Notes: generated by a model not told the origin, from the sequence alone. Shown: positions 8,476-17,549, counted from the stretch's first letter. The stretch is 64,000 nt of DNA from Vibrio bivalvicida (GCF_001399455.2 NZ_LLEI02000021.1:310001-374000), one strand, 5' to 3'. Numbers and translations are program-made.

Positions 8476-8487
8476 ATGAATAACTAA
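8476..8487 (+). CDS. three-codon upstream ORF (Met-Asn-Asn-stop)
   Basis: ATG AAT AAC TAA is preceded by AGGAG (8460-8464), 11 nt upstream. It is far too short to encode a working protein. It lies in the ABC-F leader, and its stop codon is 2 nt from the first arm of the leader hairpin, so a ribosome on it would mask that arm. A role as a regulatory leader peptide is inferred from this position. Confidence 0.55.
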   Translation: MNN

Positions 8488-8489
8488 CA

Positions 8490-8653
8490 CCTGTTATCCA
8501 GTTTTACATCGTTTTTAGGATTTCACAGGGTTAGTCGGCGTAGCTCCGTCTGTGCTCAATCGAGCATGACTTCTCTTATACAAGATTGTTTTTTATCGCA
8601 TTTGTTTGCGATCTGTTTGCTACGTGCAATGCCTAATCCTGTCTAACAGGAGG
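8490..8653 (+). promoter_or_regulatory. candidate translation attenuator of the ABC-F gene
   Basis: Four segments alternate: CCTGT (8490-8494), ACAGG (8525-8529), CCTGT (8638-8642) and ACAGG (8646-8650). Pairing 1:2 is extended by ATCC/GGAT. Pairing 3:4 has a 3-nt loop and traps half of the AGGAGG ribosome site (8648-8653). The alternative 2:3 pairing is longest: ACAGGGTTAG (8525-8534) with CTAATCCTGT (8633-8642), ten pairs including one G-U, and it frees the ribosome site. A ribosome paused on the upstream ORF would block segment 1 and favour 2:3. This has the logic of ermC-type attenuators; the switch itself is inference. Confidence 0.6.
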
Positions 8654-8659
8654 CAATTT

Positions 8660-10243
8660 ATGCCAGTTATACAAGCCAATAAAATCAGCTACCACTTCGA
8701 CAATGGCGAAGTGCTTTTCAGTGATATCTGTTGTTCGTTAACGCAATCTAAAGTTGGGTTAGTCGGACGTAACGGGGTGGGGAAGTCGATTCTCGCCTCT
8801 ATTCTAACCAAGGCTCTTTATCCCACTCAGGGTGAAGTCGCGTTAAATGCGAGCGTGAAAACCTACACTCAATTACCTTCAAAGCTACTGGATGGCAATA
8901 TCTCGGTTGCGCAGTACCTTGGGGTCGAGAGTGTTCTTCGCGCTTTGGCGAAAATTGAGCAAGGGGATTGCGACGAACAGTTGTTCGAAATTGTCGGAGA
9001 GCAATGGTCTTTGAAACAAGAGCTCGAATCCCAGCTTGGTGAGATGCAGTTACCGCGAAACACGGACTTTCTCTGTTCAGAGCTAAGTGGTGGGCAACTC
9101 GCACGCTTGCAGTTGTGGCAACTGTTTCAATCTGAAGCGCAGCTGCTTGTGCTTGATGAACCATCCAACCATTTAGACAAACAGGGCCGCGAGTGGCTTC
9201 GTGAGCAAATGAATGCCTTCACGGGTCATATTTTGCTTATAAGTCATGATCGCTTTTTATTGCGAGAAATGGAGCAAATATGGGAGCTTTCAACCTTGGG
9301 GTTAGCCCAATATGGCGGTAACTATGATGACTATAGAAGTCAAAAGGAGCTCGAAGTTACTGCGGTTGAACGTCAACTAGACAGTGTCCACAAGGAACAA
9401 AAAAGGCTTGAGCGACAAGCGCAGAAGAACAAAGAGAAAGCCGAGCAAAGACAAGCAAAAGGAATGAAAGCGCGCAGAAGTGGCAGCCAACCTAAAATCT
9501 TGCTTGATGGTATGAAAGACAGTGCTGAGCGAACCATGTCTAACAAGCTGAAAAACGAAAACAGTCGTCGAGAGCTGCTCGATAAGAAAGAGCACGCTTT
9601 GAACAAGAGGAGTGAGCAGTTAAAAGCGCAAAAGTTCTATATGGGTGAAAATCATGGAGGCCGGAAAGGACAGCTAGTTTCGATAGTCAATGGTGTCTTA
9701 CCTTATGGCTGCCAGGAGCCTATTCACTTGCAGCTAACGGGAACTAGCAAACTTTGGTTGCATGGGGGCAATGGGTCAGGCAAGTCTACCTTACTTAATA
9801 TCTTGCGGGGTAAAAGTACTTTGCTCAGCGGTGACTGTTATCTCAATACGCCGTTATTTTACTTAGACCAACACTTTGGCTTGTTAGATAACACCAAAAC
9901 TCTGTTAGAGGCGGTGATGGAGATGTGCAGTGGACTAGTGGAAGCAGAATCCCGAACTTTGTTAGCAGGTATCGGTTTTCGGCGTGGTTCGGTTTTCCGC
10001 ACAGTCAAGCAGCTAAGTGGTGGCGAGAAAATGAAGTTGTCAATGCTGGTAGTCAGCCACCAGCCAACTCAGCCGGTACTTTTGTTGGATGAGCCTGATA
10101 ACCACCTCGATCTGGAGTCTAAGCAGTTACTTGCTGAGACGTTAAATCAGTACGGTGGAGCATTTGTCTTGGTCAGTCACGATGAGGACTTTGTGCAGGA
10201 AAGTGGGGTAAATGAAACTTACAACCTGAGTAACGAGTTTTAA
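8660..10243 (+). CDS. ABC-F family ATPase
   Basis: A 527-residue soluble protein with two ABC ATPase cassettes and no membrane segments, the ABC-F plan. Such proteins act on the ribosome; some protect it from antibiotics. First cassette: Walker A GRNGVGKS (36-43), LSGGQ (about 141), Walker B LLVLDEPSNHLD (about 161-172). A long charged linker follows, rich in Lys, Glu and Gln (about 235-330). Second cassette: GGNGSGKST (about 369), LSGGE (about 450), VLLLDEPDNHLD (about 474). The start at 8660 has AGGAGG 6 nt upstream; the longer frame from 8606 runs through the leader structure. Antibiotic resistance is suggested only by the attenuator-like leader, not by the protein itself. Confidence 0.85.
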   Translation: MPVIQANKISYHFDNGEVLFSDICCSLTQSKVGLVGRNGVGKSILASILTKALYPTQGEVALNASVKTYTQLPSKLLDGNISVAQYLGVESVLRALAKIEQGDCDEQLFEIVGEQWSLKQELESQLGEMQLPRNTDFLCSELSGGQLARLQLWQLFQSEAQLLVLDEPSNHLDKQGREWLREQMNAFTGHILLISHDRFLLREMEQIWELSTLGLAQYGGNYDDYRSQKELEVTAVERQLDSVHKEQKRLERQAQKNKEKAEQRQAKGMKARRSGSQPKILLDGMKDSAERTMSNKLKNENSRRELLDKKEHALNKRSEQLKAQKFYMGENHGGRKGQLVSIVNGVLPYGCQEPIHLQLTGTSKLWLHGGNGSGKSTLLNILRGKSTLLSGDCYLNTPLFYLDQHFGLLDNTKTLLEAVMEMCSGLVEAESRTLLAGIGFRRGSVFRTVKQLSGGEKMKLSMLVVSHQPTQPVLLLDEPDNHLDLESKQLLAETLNQYGGAFVLVSHDEDFVQESGVNETYNLSNEF

Positions 10244-10246
10244 TCG

Positions 10247-10274
10247 GCTAAAGGCTTAAGTTCGCTACTTTAGC
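10247..10274. terminator. weak bidirectional terminator-like hairpin
   Basis: GCTAAAG and CTTTAGC form a 7-bp stem with a 14-nt loop between two convergent genes, overlapping the last codons of the cyclase gene. T-runs are short, so termination strength is doubtful. Confidence 0.35.
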
Positions 10275-12730
10275 TCTTTAACAACAACCGTGTTACGGCC
10301 GCTCTCTTTGGCATCATAGAGGGCGGCATCAGCGGTTTCATAAAGTTGTTCCATCGTGTACTTAGGTTTGTTGGTCGTCACTATTCCGAACGAAGCCGTA
10401 ATAACATCAGAAGCGCGGCTAAACTGGTGCTCTAACTGTAACGATTCAATCTCCAGTCGGATTTGGTTGACGAACGATATGGCTTCTTCTGGAGAACGCC
10501 CCGTAAACAGCACCCCAAATTCCTCTCCGCCCAGGCGGAAGCAGTAATCAGAACTTTGCTGACACTGCTTTTTCAGGGCATTAGCAAACTCGACGAGCTG
10601 TTTGTCACCGTTAAGATGTCCGTAATGGTCGTTGTATTGCTTGAAGTCATCGACATCAATAATTACAAAACTCAGCCAGTCTTGGGTGCTCTGCGCTCGT
10701 AAGATTTCTGTAGGGAGCTTTTTGTTATAGTAACGGCGGTTAAACAGTCCTGTTAAAGGGTCAGTAATCGACAGCTGCTCGATTTTGTTTTTCTCATGTA
10801 ACAGCTGCTGTTCTATCTGCTTTCGCTCGGTAATTTCGCTATTGAGTTTGTCATTTAACTTGGAGAGTTTGCTCGTCCAGTAACTTAGTAAAATTAACAC
10901 CGACAGTGACACAAGAGCGATTTTCCACACGAGACTATAATCCACTCCGTGTTCGTATCTAACCGTTACCCATCGGGAGTAGATGGTTTGTTTCTCTTCT
11001 TCAGAGAGGGCGTCCAAAGACTTCTGCAAGATGCTGTTAAGGATTGGCCAGTCGCTTCGCACTGCCATTCTTAGATCAATTCGATACGGTGTGAGCCCTG
11101 AGACTTTAAGGTTGCTATACCCTTCGCGTGTCATAACATAGTTGGCGGTTGCAATATTACCTACGTATGCATCTACTTTGCCTGATGCGACGGATTGCAG
11201 AGCATCTGATACGTTTTCAGCCGCATACAGCTTGATTTGTGGGTGATTGTCTCGCAGTAGTTCGTATGAGCTATACCCTTCTACCGCTGCAACCTGCATA
11301 CCATTGAGAGCCTCAATATCGCGCACATAAGGAATGTCTTGATTGGTGATAATCATGAGTGGAAAACTGAGGTATGGGCGAGTGAAGTCCAGATATTGCT
11401 CACGATCTTGCGTGACAGGAAGAGCAGGGTAAATGTCTAGTGCTCGCTGTTTTGAAGCTTCAACAACCTCAGACCAACTCATATTGGTACTGGGAACAAG
11501 CTCTATCCCTAAGCGCTGAGCGATCAGCTTAATGTAGTCGGCAGCAATGCCCTGATACTCTCCACTACCGTCGACATACTCAAACGGCGGCCAATCTATA
11601 TCAATTGCTAACCTTAGTTCGTTATGATCTCTTAACCATTCTACTTCTTCATCGGTCAACTTGAGTGCTTTGGTGTTTTGATAATAACCATCAAGTAGGA
11701 ATTTGATGCTGAAGTTATATAGTTTATCGCTCTCATGTTGTTTAGAGAGCGCCTGAAAATCAATACGTTGCCAATTGTCGTCAATAAAGCTTTGAAACAT
11801 GGCTACATTGGCATGATTGATTGAATAGAATGGGGAGCGAAACTGGGTGGATTCAGCAATAAAATCGTGACCATCAAGATAGTCGTTCAACAAGATCATG
11901 CTCCACGCCGCTTCGGTAAAGTGACCGCCAACCGAGATATAGGGCTCTCCCTCTTCAATTACTCTAAGTGCTTCCGGTAGCCAATCCACTCCTCCGATAT
12001 AGATGGAATTTAGCGGTAACTCTAGCTCTCGCATGGCATCTCTGGCACCTAATGCGATAGTGTCAGAGGCGGCCCATACCATGTTGATCTCAGGATGACG
12101 TTGGTAAAAATGCTTAAATTGGCGTTTCGCTTCTTCACGCCCCCAACTCATATTGGAGTCACTTTCTGCAACAACAGTTACGCTCGGGTTGTGCCGTATA
12201 AATTGATAAAGCCCTTGGTTTCTCTCGATTGCCGATAACTCCTTGAGATTACCATTGAGCACCAGCATTTTTACTTTGTTGATCTGACCATTGGCTTTTA
12301 GCAGCAGTTGCTCGGCCAAAACGGAACCTGCTTTGATATCGTTAGGAGTAATTTCTCCAATCCAGTAACGATATTTGGTTCGAGGGAGAAAATCGCGGGA
12401 GTTAAACCCTGTGTTGAAAAGAATACTCGGTATTTTGCACTTCTCAGTAATGGTAAGCAGCTTTTCACCTATCTGTTCGTAGTTCATGAACAGAACACCA
12501 TCTACGCCTTTCTCACATGCTTGGGAGACTTGCTTCAACATGGTCTCGGGTTGGTTCTCTGCATCATAGACATGTAAGGTAACGCCAAGGTCATTGGCAG
12601 CCGCTTGGGCAAATCTTATTTGTGATTGCCACGAAGCACTCTCTGTTCGCGGAACAAACAGCGCGATCTCTGCACTCATAACTTGAATGGGTAACAATAA
12701 GAAAAACAACAGTATTGCGCGAACTTTCAT
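10265..12730 (-). CDS. diguanylate cyclase with two periplasmic solute-binding sensor domains
   Basis: An 821-residue membrane-bound cyclase that would make c-di-GMP from GTP. A signal peptide (1-19) leads into a type-1 periplasmic sugar-binding-like domain (about 20-330), then an SBP_bac_3 amino-acid-binding-like domain (about 370-590, with LRLAIDIDWPPFEYV), one transmembrane helix (about 599-620), a short coiled coil and a GGDEF domain. The active site reads GGEEF (about 734-738), which is a functional variant. The RxxD inhibitory site is absent: the matching position reads QSSD. Two stacked ligand-binding domains suggest it reads two extracellular solutes. It is transcribed alone. Confidence 0.88.
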   Translation of the reverse strand: MKVRAILLFFLLLPIQVMSAEIALFVPRTESASWQSQIRFAQAAANDLGVTLHVYDAENQPETMLKQVSQACEKGVDGVLFMNYEQIGEKLLTITEKCKIPSILFNTGFNSRDFLPRTKYRYWIGEITPNDIKAGSVLAEQLLLKANGQINKVKMLVLNGNLKELSAIERNQGLYQFIRHNPSVTVVAESDSNMSWGREEAKRQFKHFYQRHPEINMVWAASDTIALGARDAMRELELPLNSIYIGGVDWLPEALRVIEEGEPYISVGGHFTEAAWSMILLNDYLDGHDFIAESTQFRSPFYSINHANVAMFQSFIDDNWQRIDFQALSKQHESDKLYNFSIKFLLDGYYQNTKALKLTDEEVEWLRDHNELRLAIDIDWPPFEYVDGSGEYQGIAADYIKLIAQRLGIELVPSTNMSWSEVVEASKQRALDIYPALPVTQDREQYLDFTRPYLSFPLMIITNQDIPYVRDIEALNGMQVAAVEGYSSYELLRDNHPQIKLYAAENVSDALQSVASGKVDAYVGNIATANYVMTREGYSNLKVSGLTPYRIDLRMAVRSDWPILNSILQKSLDALSEEEKQTIYSRWVTVRYEHGVDYSLVWKIALVSLSVLILLSYWTSKLSKLNDKLNSEITERKQIEQQLLHEKNKIEQLSITDPLTGLFNRRYYNKKLPTEILRAQSTQDWLSFVIIDVDDFKQYNDHYGHLNGDKQLVEFANALKKQCQQSSDYCFRLGGEEFGVLFTGRSPEEAISFVNQIRLEIESLQLEHQFSRASDVITASFGIVTTNKPKYTMEQLYETADAALYDAKESGRNTVVVKELK

Positions 12731-12855
12731 TAGTACCGTTCAAGAGATGGGTTTTCTCTAGTATAGCAGTCGCTACTTTAGTCAGTTAGGCGTAGTTCTA
12801 AGTCGTAATTAAGTTTAAGTTCAATGTTTGTGTCAACGAACTCAGATGGTTAGGT

Positions 12856-13896
12856 TTATTGCGCTGATTTAGCTTTACGATACTGACTTGGGGTCATACC
12901 AGTGATTCTTGAAAATTCCCGGTTAAAATTTGATTTAGTCTGAAAGCCACTATTCATGAAAATCTGTGTCACGGTATCTTGAGAGCTGCGTAGCGCCTGT
13001 TTTGCATGGCAAACGCGGTAAGAGTTTATGAGTTTAGAAATATTTTGAGCATGTACTTGATTGACTGCGATAGAAATATGCTTAGCGGGTATGACGAGTT
13101 TACGGCTAAGTTTCGCGAGTGTTAAATCGGGATCGAGATACAGAGACTCTCGACGTATTTTCTCATCTAACAAAGACGTAATCTCGATAGCTCGCTCTTG
13201 TGACATCGTCATTGTAGAAACAGTATTACTTATCAAATGATCTGGCTGTGCTTCAGCGTTCTCAGTCTCTGAGATAGGTGTGTTTATGCCAACAATAACG
13301 ACAGCAATAGAGAGCGTCGGCAACAATACTAGGTGGGCAACAGTCAGTATATATAACGACATCTCCCCTTTGTTGTAAGCGAAATCCAGTGACATCAATG
13401 TATCGACGAGTGCTGAAAACAGTAACATCCAACCCGCAATACTCTCTGCTTTCTTAACGTTATCCCAACTTCCTAGAGAAACATTGATCAATAAGGACTC
13501 TTTTCCTGCAAACCGGATCAACCCAATGCCATAACCGATATAGGTAAGAGTGAGAACTTCATCTATAGGGAGTGACAACCAATCTTGAGTAGCCACGCTA
13601 GTCAATATGTATGCAGGCGCGACAAAGTGCTTTACTAGTGACCATAAGTTTCTTTGCGTTGATGCCGAAAAAACGAACCAAGCACAAACCGGAATCAGAG
13701 AAGCTAAAACGGGCTGGAAAAAGTTAAACAGTGAGACATCAAATGTCCATCTCAAACCTACCATAGCGATTGTTGTTGCGCACAACCCTAGAAACAAACA
13801 AGCTGCTTTGGTTTGTCGCTCGAAACGCAAATAGAGCGTAATCGCTAATAGCCCAAGTAGCATTGAGACAACAAAAGGCACAGGAATGGCGAGCAT
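12856..13896 (-). CDS. AraC-family regulator with N-terminal membrane domain
   Basis: A 346-residue protein. The N-terminal two thirds (about 1-225) contains six or seven hydrophobic helices, and the C-terminal 100 residues form an AraC-type double helix-turn-helix ending in GMTPSQYRKAK, with the usual IFMNSGFQTKSNFNREFSRITG second helix region. This is the plan of membrane-anchored AraC regulators, which may sense a signal in the membrane. The start at 13896 is preferred because AGGA lies about 7 nt upstream; an ATG at 13971 lacks a ribosome site. Its target is unknown; the next gene upstream in the opposite direction encodes a DUF805 protein. Confidence 0.82.
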   Translation of the reverse strand: MLAIPVPFVVSMLLGLLAITLYLRFERQTKAACLFLGLCATTIAMVGLRWTFDVSLFNFFQPVLASLIPVCAWFVFSASTQRNLWSLVKHFVAPAYILTSVATQDWLSLPIDEVLTLTYIGYGIGLIRFAGKESLLINVSLGSWDNVKKAESIAGWMLLFSALVDTLMSLDFAYNKGEMSLYILTVAHLVLLPTLSIAVVIVGINTPISETENAEAQPDHLISNTVSTMTMSQERAIEITSLLDEKIRRESLYLDPDLTLAKLSRKLVIPAKHISIAVNQVHAQNISKLINSYRVCHAKQALRSSQDTVTQIFMNSGFQTKSNFNREFSRITGMTPSQYRKAKSAQ

Positions 13897-14077
13897 AATC
13901 GGTCCTAGATGAAGTTTGATTCCGTTTCGAGTACCAATAAGGATAACTCTTTGAAATTTAATTAAAACCAATAATAGGACAAATGCCGGTTTTGAGACGA
14001 CCTAGAACGCGATTTAGGTCTTTTTAGATTCGAAATCGCCTGAAAATCTCCTTGTTGTTTATAAAGGAGTGACATTT

Positions 14078-14407
14078 ATGCGGTTTTATTTATTGGCGTG
14101 GAGGCGCAGTTTTGACTTCTCTGGCTGCTCGTCGAAACAGGAATTTTGGTGGTTCTTCCTTGTACATGCCTTGGTTAGTTTGGTTTGTATATTGGCTGAT
14201 GTTGCGATGAAAAGTTGGTTTGATGCTACCTATGGCATTTTGAGCTTAATTCCTACTCTTTCTGCTATAGCTCGAAGGCTCCACGATAGTGGTAAAACAG
14301 GATATTGGGGCTTTGTGTTTTTCGTCCCCATTGCAGGGCCATTTTGGTTGGTTTACCTGTTAGCTCAACCGACTCTTACGCATATGACTGAGGAGGCGTC
14401 AGCATGA
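14078..14407 (+). CDS. DUF805 family membrane protein
   Basis: A 109-residue protein with the DUF805 pattern: an N-terminal FDFSGCSSKQEFWWF motif, several hydrophobic helices, and the RRLHDSGKTGYW motif near residue 70. The family is common and of unknown function. The ATG at 14078 has GGAG 8 nt upstream; the in-frame GTG at 14069 overlaps that ribosome site and is rejected. The stop overlaps the ATG of the following gene (ATGA), so the two are translationally coupled. Confidence 0.85.
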   Translation: MRFYLLAWRRSFDFSGCSSKQEFWWFFLVHALVSLVCILADVAMKSWFDATYGILSLIPTLSAIARRLHDSGKTGYWGFVFFVPIAGPFWLVYLLAQPTLTHMTEEASA

Positions 14408-14880
14408 AAAACGTCATCAAGCTTCTATTTCTATGTTCGGCTTCCGCAGTTGCTGTTGCCTCGCAGGAAGTGCCATCCAATTCGTTAGGCGTTATCGTCG
14501 CAGATCAAATGACCCAAGGACAATTAGTTTGGCTAAAAGGAAGGGTTGGAAATGCCATCTACCGTTTTTCAGATCCCGATGGTCGCGATTGTACTATGGA
14601 GCTGCCAGTGGCTATCGGTAGTGTGTCAGATTCTGGGTTAGGGATCAGCGAAGCAAAGGGTTTTACCCTTTATGTGGTTAGTGAGCAACTTAATCAGGCA
14701 ATTCAACATGGTCAACGAATAAATAGTAAAAATTGGCGGTTTTCGCTTAACCTAAGTGATGCTCCCATAGATGGATTCATCACTGGTGGTATCGGTGCCG
14801 AAGAGGGTTTTATATTGAACTCGAAGAGAAGGTGGATCTCTTGGCTTATGGGAGAGGAACCAAAAATTGGGTGCAGTTAA
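14404..14880 (+). CDS. exported hypothetical protein
   Basis: A 158-residue protein that I do not recognise. It starts with a clear signal peptide (MKNVIKLLFLCSASAVAVAS). The mature part has two Cys residues (in GRDCTMEL and the C-terminal IGCS) that could form a disulphide. It begins inside the stop codon of the DUF805 gene, so the two are co-expressed. The gene ends just before a perfect 10-bp terminator hairpin. Confidence 0.65.
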   Translation: MKNVIKLLFLCSASAVAVASQEVPSNSLGVIVADQMTQGQLVWLKGRVGNAIYRFSDPDGRDCTMELPVAIGSVSDSGLGISEAKGFTLYVVSEQLNQAIQHGQRINSKNWRFSLNLSDAPIDGFITGGIGAEEGFILNSKRRWISWLMGEEPKIGCS

Positions 14881-14888
14881 GTAAGCAG

Positions 14889-14913
14889 AAAACGAGTGGA
14901 TGTCACTCGTTTT
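14889..14913. terminator. bidirectional terminator
   Basis: AAAACGAGTG and CACTCGTTTT form a perfect 10-bp stem with a 5-nt loop, A-run on one side and T-run on the other, between two convergent genes. It can serve both. Confidence 0.85.
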
Positions 14914-14916
14914 AGC

Positions 14917-15867
14917 TTATAGAACAAACTGAACTGTTACAGCGACAAAGGCATGGTCACTGGCTTTCTTGTCTTTTTCAAAGCTTGGGTTGATCAAGTG
15001 GGCATCCAGTGTTTGGTACTCTGTGACGTCAGCCATCGAATACTGAGAGTCGGGTTGAAACTCCTGTGACAGCAGAATGTAGTCGAGCACATTCCCTTTA
15101 GCAAAATGATAGTGAGTAGGCGGTCGCTCACTTTCAAATGCCGATGTAGGTTGAAGCTGCCAGCTATCTCTTAGCCTGAGTTGTTTATCATCTTCATTGA
15201 GTTGCTGAGTCAGTAAACCAGTAATATTGCTGCTTATCGCTTGGTTCATATCTCCCATCAGCACCGTTGGGATTGGGTGGTTATTATATAGCTGTTCCAT
15301 AAACACTCGTAGCATAACCGCTTCCCATCCCCTTTGCTGGCTTGATAACCATTGACCCAAGAGTGAGTGAGCTTTCTCAGCATCAAGGCTGTCTATTGGC
15401 CGTTGTGACTTAAGGTGACAGACATAAACGGCTACCTCGCCGATATCTGGTATCTCGACCGTGGCATGAATTGGTTTGCGGCTAAAGTCGGGAGCCTTAA
15501 CCTGATAGCTCTCTTCAATCGAAGTTAGCGGAGTGACGGCACTGACGCTGACAATTGGGTATCGTGATGCAATGGCGACAACGGGTTGAGAGCAAATATA
15601 GTCCTGCTCTAGATGAGGTTCGTCGACGACCGCAAAATGAGGGTAGCCTAGTTCTTCAAATAAGATTCGCGCGGCGTCGATACTAAACACCTCTTGAACA
15701 CCAACAATGTCCGCGTTTAGGATGTTGAGTTTTTCTTGAGTCCAGCGACACTTCTCTTTCCATGCTTCGCCATCATAGATGTTTTCAAAGTCGTAAAACG
15801 CCTTTGGAGGCTCTACAAAATTAAACAGATTCGCCGTAGCGAAAGTCAGCGTTTTATTGGTCAGCAA
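14917..15867 (-). CDS. endonuclease/exonuclease/phosphatase family protein
   Basis: A 316-residue single-domain EEP hydrolase. Family motifs are visible: FATANLFNF near the start, ADIVGVQEV (Glu metal ligand, about residue 59), VYVCHLKSQR (His), VLMGDMNQAIS (Asp/Asn) and the C-terminal SDHAFVAV (Asp-His pair). It should cleave phosphodiester bonds in nucleic acid or small phosphates using a divalent metal; the substrate cannot be told from the sequence. There is no signal peptide, so it is probably cytoplasmic. It is monocistronic and convergent with the preceding gene pair. Confidence 0.85.
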   Translation of the reverse strand: MLTNKTLTFATANLFNFVEPPKAFYDFENIYDGEAWKEKCRWTQEKLNILNADIVGVQEVFSIDAARILFEELGYPHFAVVDEPHLEQDYICSQPVVAIASRYPIVSVSAVTPLTSIEESYQVKAPDFSRKPIHATVEIPDIGEVAVYVCHLKSQRPIDSLDAEKAHSLLGQWLSSQQRGWEAVMLRVFMEQLYNNHPIPTVLMGDMNQAISSNITGLLTQQLNEDDKQLRLRDSWQLQPTSAFESERPPTHYHFAKGNVLDYILLSQEFQPDSQYSMADVTEYQTLDAHLINPSFEKDKKASDHAFVAVTVQFVL

Positions 15868-15998
15868 TGGAACGGCTCTACAAACTCTAAAAGTTTAGTG
15901 TAATCAAAATCCAACTAACTTGCTGTAGCTGAATAGTTTTACTGGATAGATTTTTGTCAAAAGGTTCAGGTGGGGAATTAATTAACTATCAATTAATT

Positions 15999-16017
15999 GA
16001 TATTGATTATGGTTCTC
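15999..16017. promoter_or_regulatory. candidate Fur box
   Basis: The 19 bases from 15999 (GATATTGATTATGGTTCTC) match 14 of 19 positions of the Fur consensus. The site lies about 85 bp upstream of the CopD-like gene in an AT-rich promoter region, which fits metal control. Confidence 0.5.
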
Positions 16018-16101
16018 ATTTTTGTGAGGTGTCACTATTGAAGGTAATCAATCTCGCATCGCTCAATGCGGTCTGCCTAACCAGTAGAGAAGGGACAAAA
16101 C

Positions 16102-16545
16102 ATGTATGGTTTGTTAGTCACATTACATATACTCGCGGCGACTATTTGGACAGGAGGACATATCGTACTAGCTGTGGTCGTGCTGCCTAGGGTGCTACGA
16201 GAACGCTCTGCCCAGAGACTTTTGGATTTTGAATCTGTCTATGAAAAAATAGGTATGCCTGCGCTAGTTATTCAAATCATTACAGGGCTTATGTTGGCAT
16301 ACAGAATGTTACCTGATGTGAGTTTATGGATTGATATGTCTATTCCAATTTCGCACGGGATTGCCGCTAAACTTACTCTGCTATTGCTCACTTTTCTATT
16401 CGCATTAGATGCAAGGTTCCGAGTGATTCCTAAATTATCAGAATCTAATCTCACTGATATGGCATTGCACATTATTCCGGTTACTGTTTTCTCAATACTG
16501 TTTGTTATTGTTGGCGTATCTTTTCGAGTTGGGTGGTTGTACTAG
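16102..16545 (+). CDS. CopD family membrane protein
   Basis: A 147-residue protein with four hydrophobic helices (about 2-24, 50-70, 80-102 and 120-143). The first helix contains LHILAATIWTGGH, the His/Trp pattern typical of CopD-like and related DUF2269-like membrane proteins. CopD relatives are linked to copper uptake or haem-type membrane redox; the exact role here is unknown. The start codon follows GAGAAGGGACAAAAC, giving an acceptable ribosome site. The candidate Fur box upstream suggests the gene responds to iron. Confidence 0.72.
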   Translation: MYGLLVTLHILAATIWTGGHIVLAVVVLPRVLRERSAQRLLDFESVYEKIGMPALVIQIITGLMLAYRMLPDVSLWIDMSIPISHGIAAKLTLLLLTFLFALDARFRVIPKLSESNLTDMALHIIPVTVFSILFVIVGVSFRVGWLY

Positions 16546-16643
16546 TAGAAAGTAAAAGTGTTTTCTTTAGCTAGGGCTATTTGGGAGCAAGCACTACCCA
16601 GTACCGGCTTTTTAACCATAGCCATCTAAGTATTTACTTAGGG

Positions 16644-17549
16644 CTAGATAAACATTTTAAATCGGTTTTTCCAATCAATAACATGCTCAATAAAAGCATC
16701 GACTCTTGCTGGGCGATTTCCTCTGTCTCTATACATCATATAGACTTCTTTACCGGGAGCCAGCCAGTCAGGCAACAACGGCTGTAGGTTGAAGTGTTCC
16801 TGATTAAGGTCATGAAAATAATAGGTGGGTATCCAAGCAATCCCCAGTCCTTGAATGACTGCATCGCGGACAAGTAGAACATCATTAGAAGCGAAATGAC
16901 ATTTAGGCTGCTCACAATATGTTTCATTGGTTAGCTGGTTGATTAACGTCCAAGTGCGGTCGTTGTTTAAAGTAATTAGTCGATGATTAACCAGTTGTTT
17001 AGGATGAGTGATTGGTTCGTACTGCTCTAAGTAACTCCGTGATGCGCATAGCCCGAAAGGAATGGACCAAAGTTTACGAGCAATCCAATCCTGCTCGATG
17101 AGATCCCCGAGACGAAATGTGACGTCGATTCGATTGGAAACTAGGTTGACCTTTTCATTTTGCACATCTAAATCAATGCATATGTTGGGATGCTTTTCCG
17201 AAAATTCATAGACACATCTCTTTAACCACATTTGGGTCATGTTGATTGGGGCTGATATCTTGAGTGTGCCCGATAGAGACTGGCGCTCGGTTGCAATGCG
17301 AGTTGTAACGTTTTCTAAACCTTGAAGTAAAGGTTCACATTGCTGCCTATACCTTTCTCCATCTGGTGTTAATACGAAGTGATGCGCACTTCTGTTGAGC
17401 AATCGACATCCTAAGCTAGTTTCTAGCTTTTTAAGCTTTCGGCTCAAGGTTGCAAGAGGAATATTTAAATGCTCAGAGGCTTGTGTAAGGCTGCGATAAC
17501 GCGCTATGGAAACAAATAAATATAAATCGTCTAGAGAATGAGATTCCAT
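16644..17549 (-). CDS. LysR-family transcriptional regulator
   Basis: A 301-residue regulator. Residues 5-65 are the LysR helix-turn-helix (DLYLFVSIARYRSLTQASEH, then a TLSRKLKKLETSLGCRLLNR recognition region). The rest is a periplasmic-binding-like effector domain. The start at 17549 has GGAGGGG about 11 nt upstream; the ATG at 17570 is part of that stretch. It is divergent from the EamA transporter gene, 87 bp apart, the classical layout for a LysR regulator and its target, so control of that transporter is likely. Confidence 0.88.
   Translation of the reverse strand: MESHSLDDLYLFVSIARYRSLTQASEHLNIPLATLSRKLKKLETSLGCRLLNRSAHHFVLTPDGERYRQQCEPLLQGLENVTTRIATERQSLSGTLKISAPINMTQMWLKRCVYEFSEKHPNICIDLDVQNEKVNLVSNRIDVTFRLGDLIEQDWIARKLWSIPFGLCASRSYLEQYEPITHPKQLVNHRLITLNNDRTWTLINQLTNETYCEQPKCHFASNDVLLVRDAVIQGLGIAWIPTYYFHDLNQEHFNLQPLLPDWLAPGKEVYMMYRDRGNRPARVDAFIEHVIDWKNRFKMFI

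Noticed and set aside
8595..8612. ATCGCA-TTTGTT-TGCGAT hairpin as a transcription terminator in the ABC-F leader
   Set aside because: No T-run follows it; the T-run is on the wrong side. It may add structure but does not look like an intrinsic terminator.
8606..8659. Longer ABC-F start at 8606
   Set aside because: It would translate through the leader structure, and the ATG at 8660 has a strong AGGAGG 6 nt upstream and starts at the conserved N-terminus.
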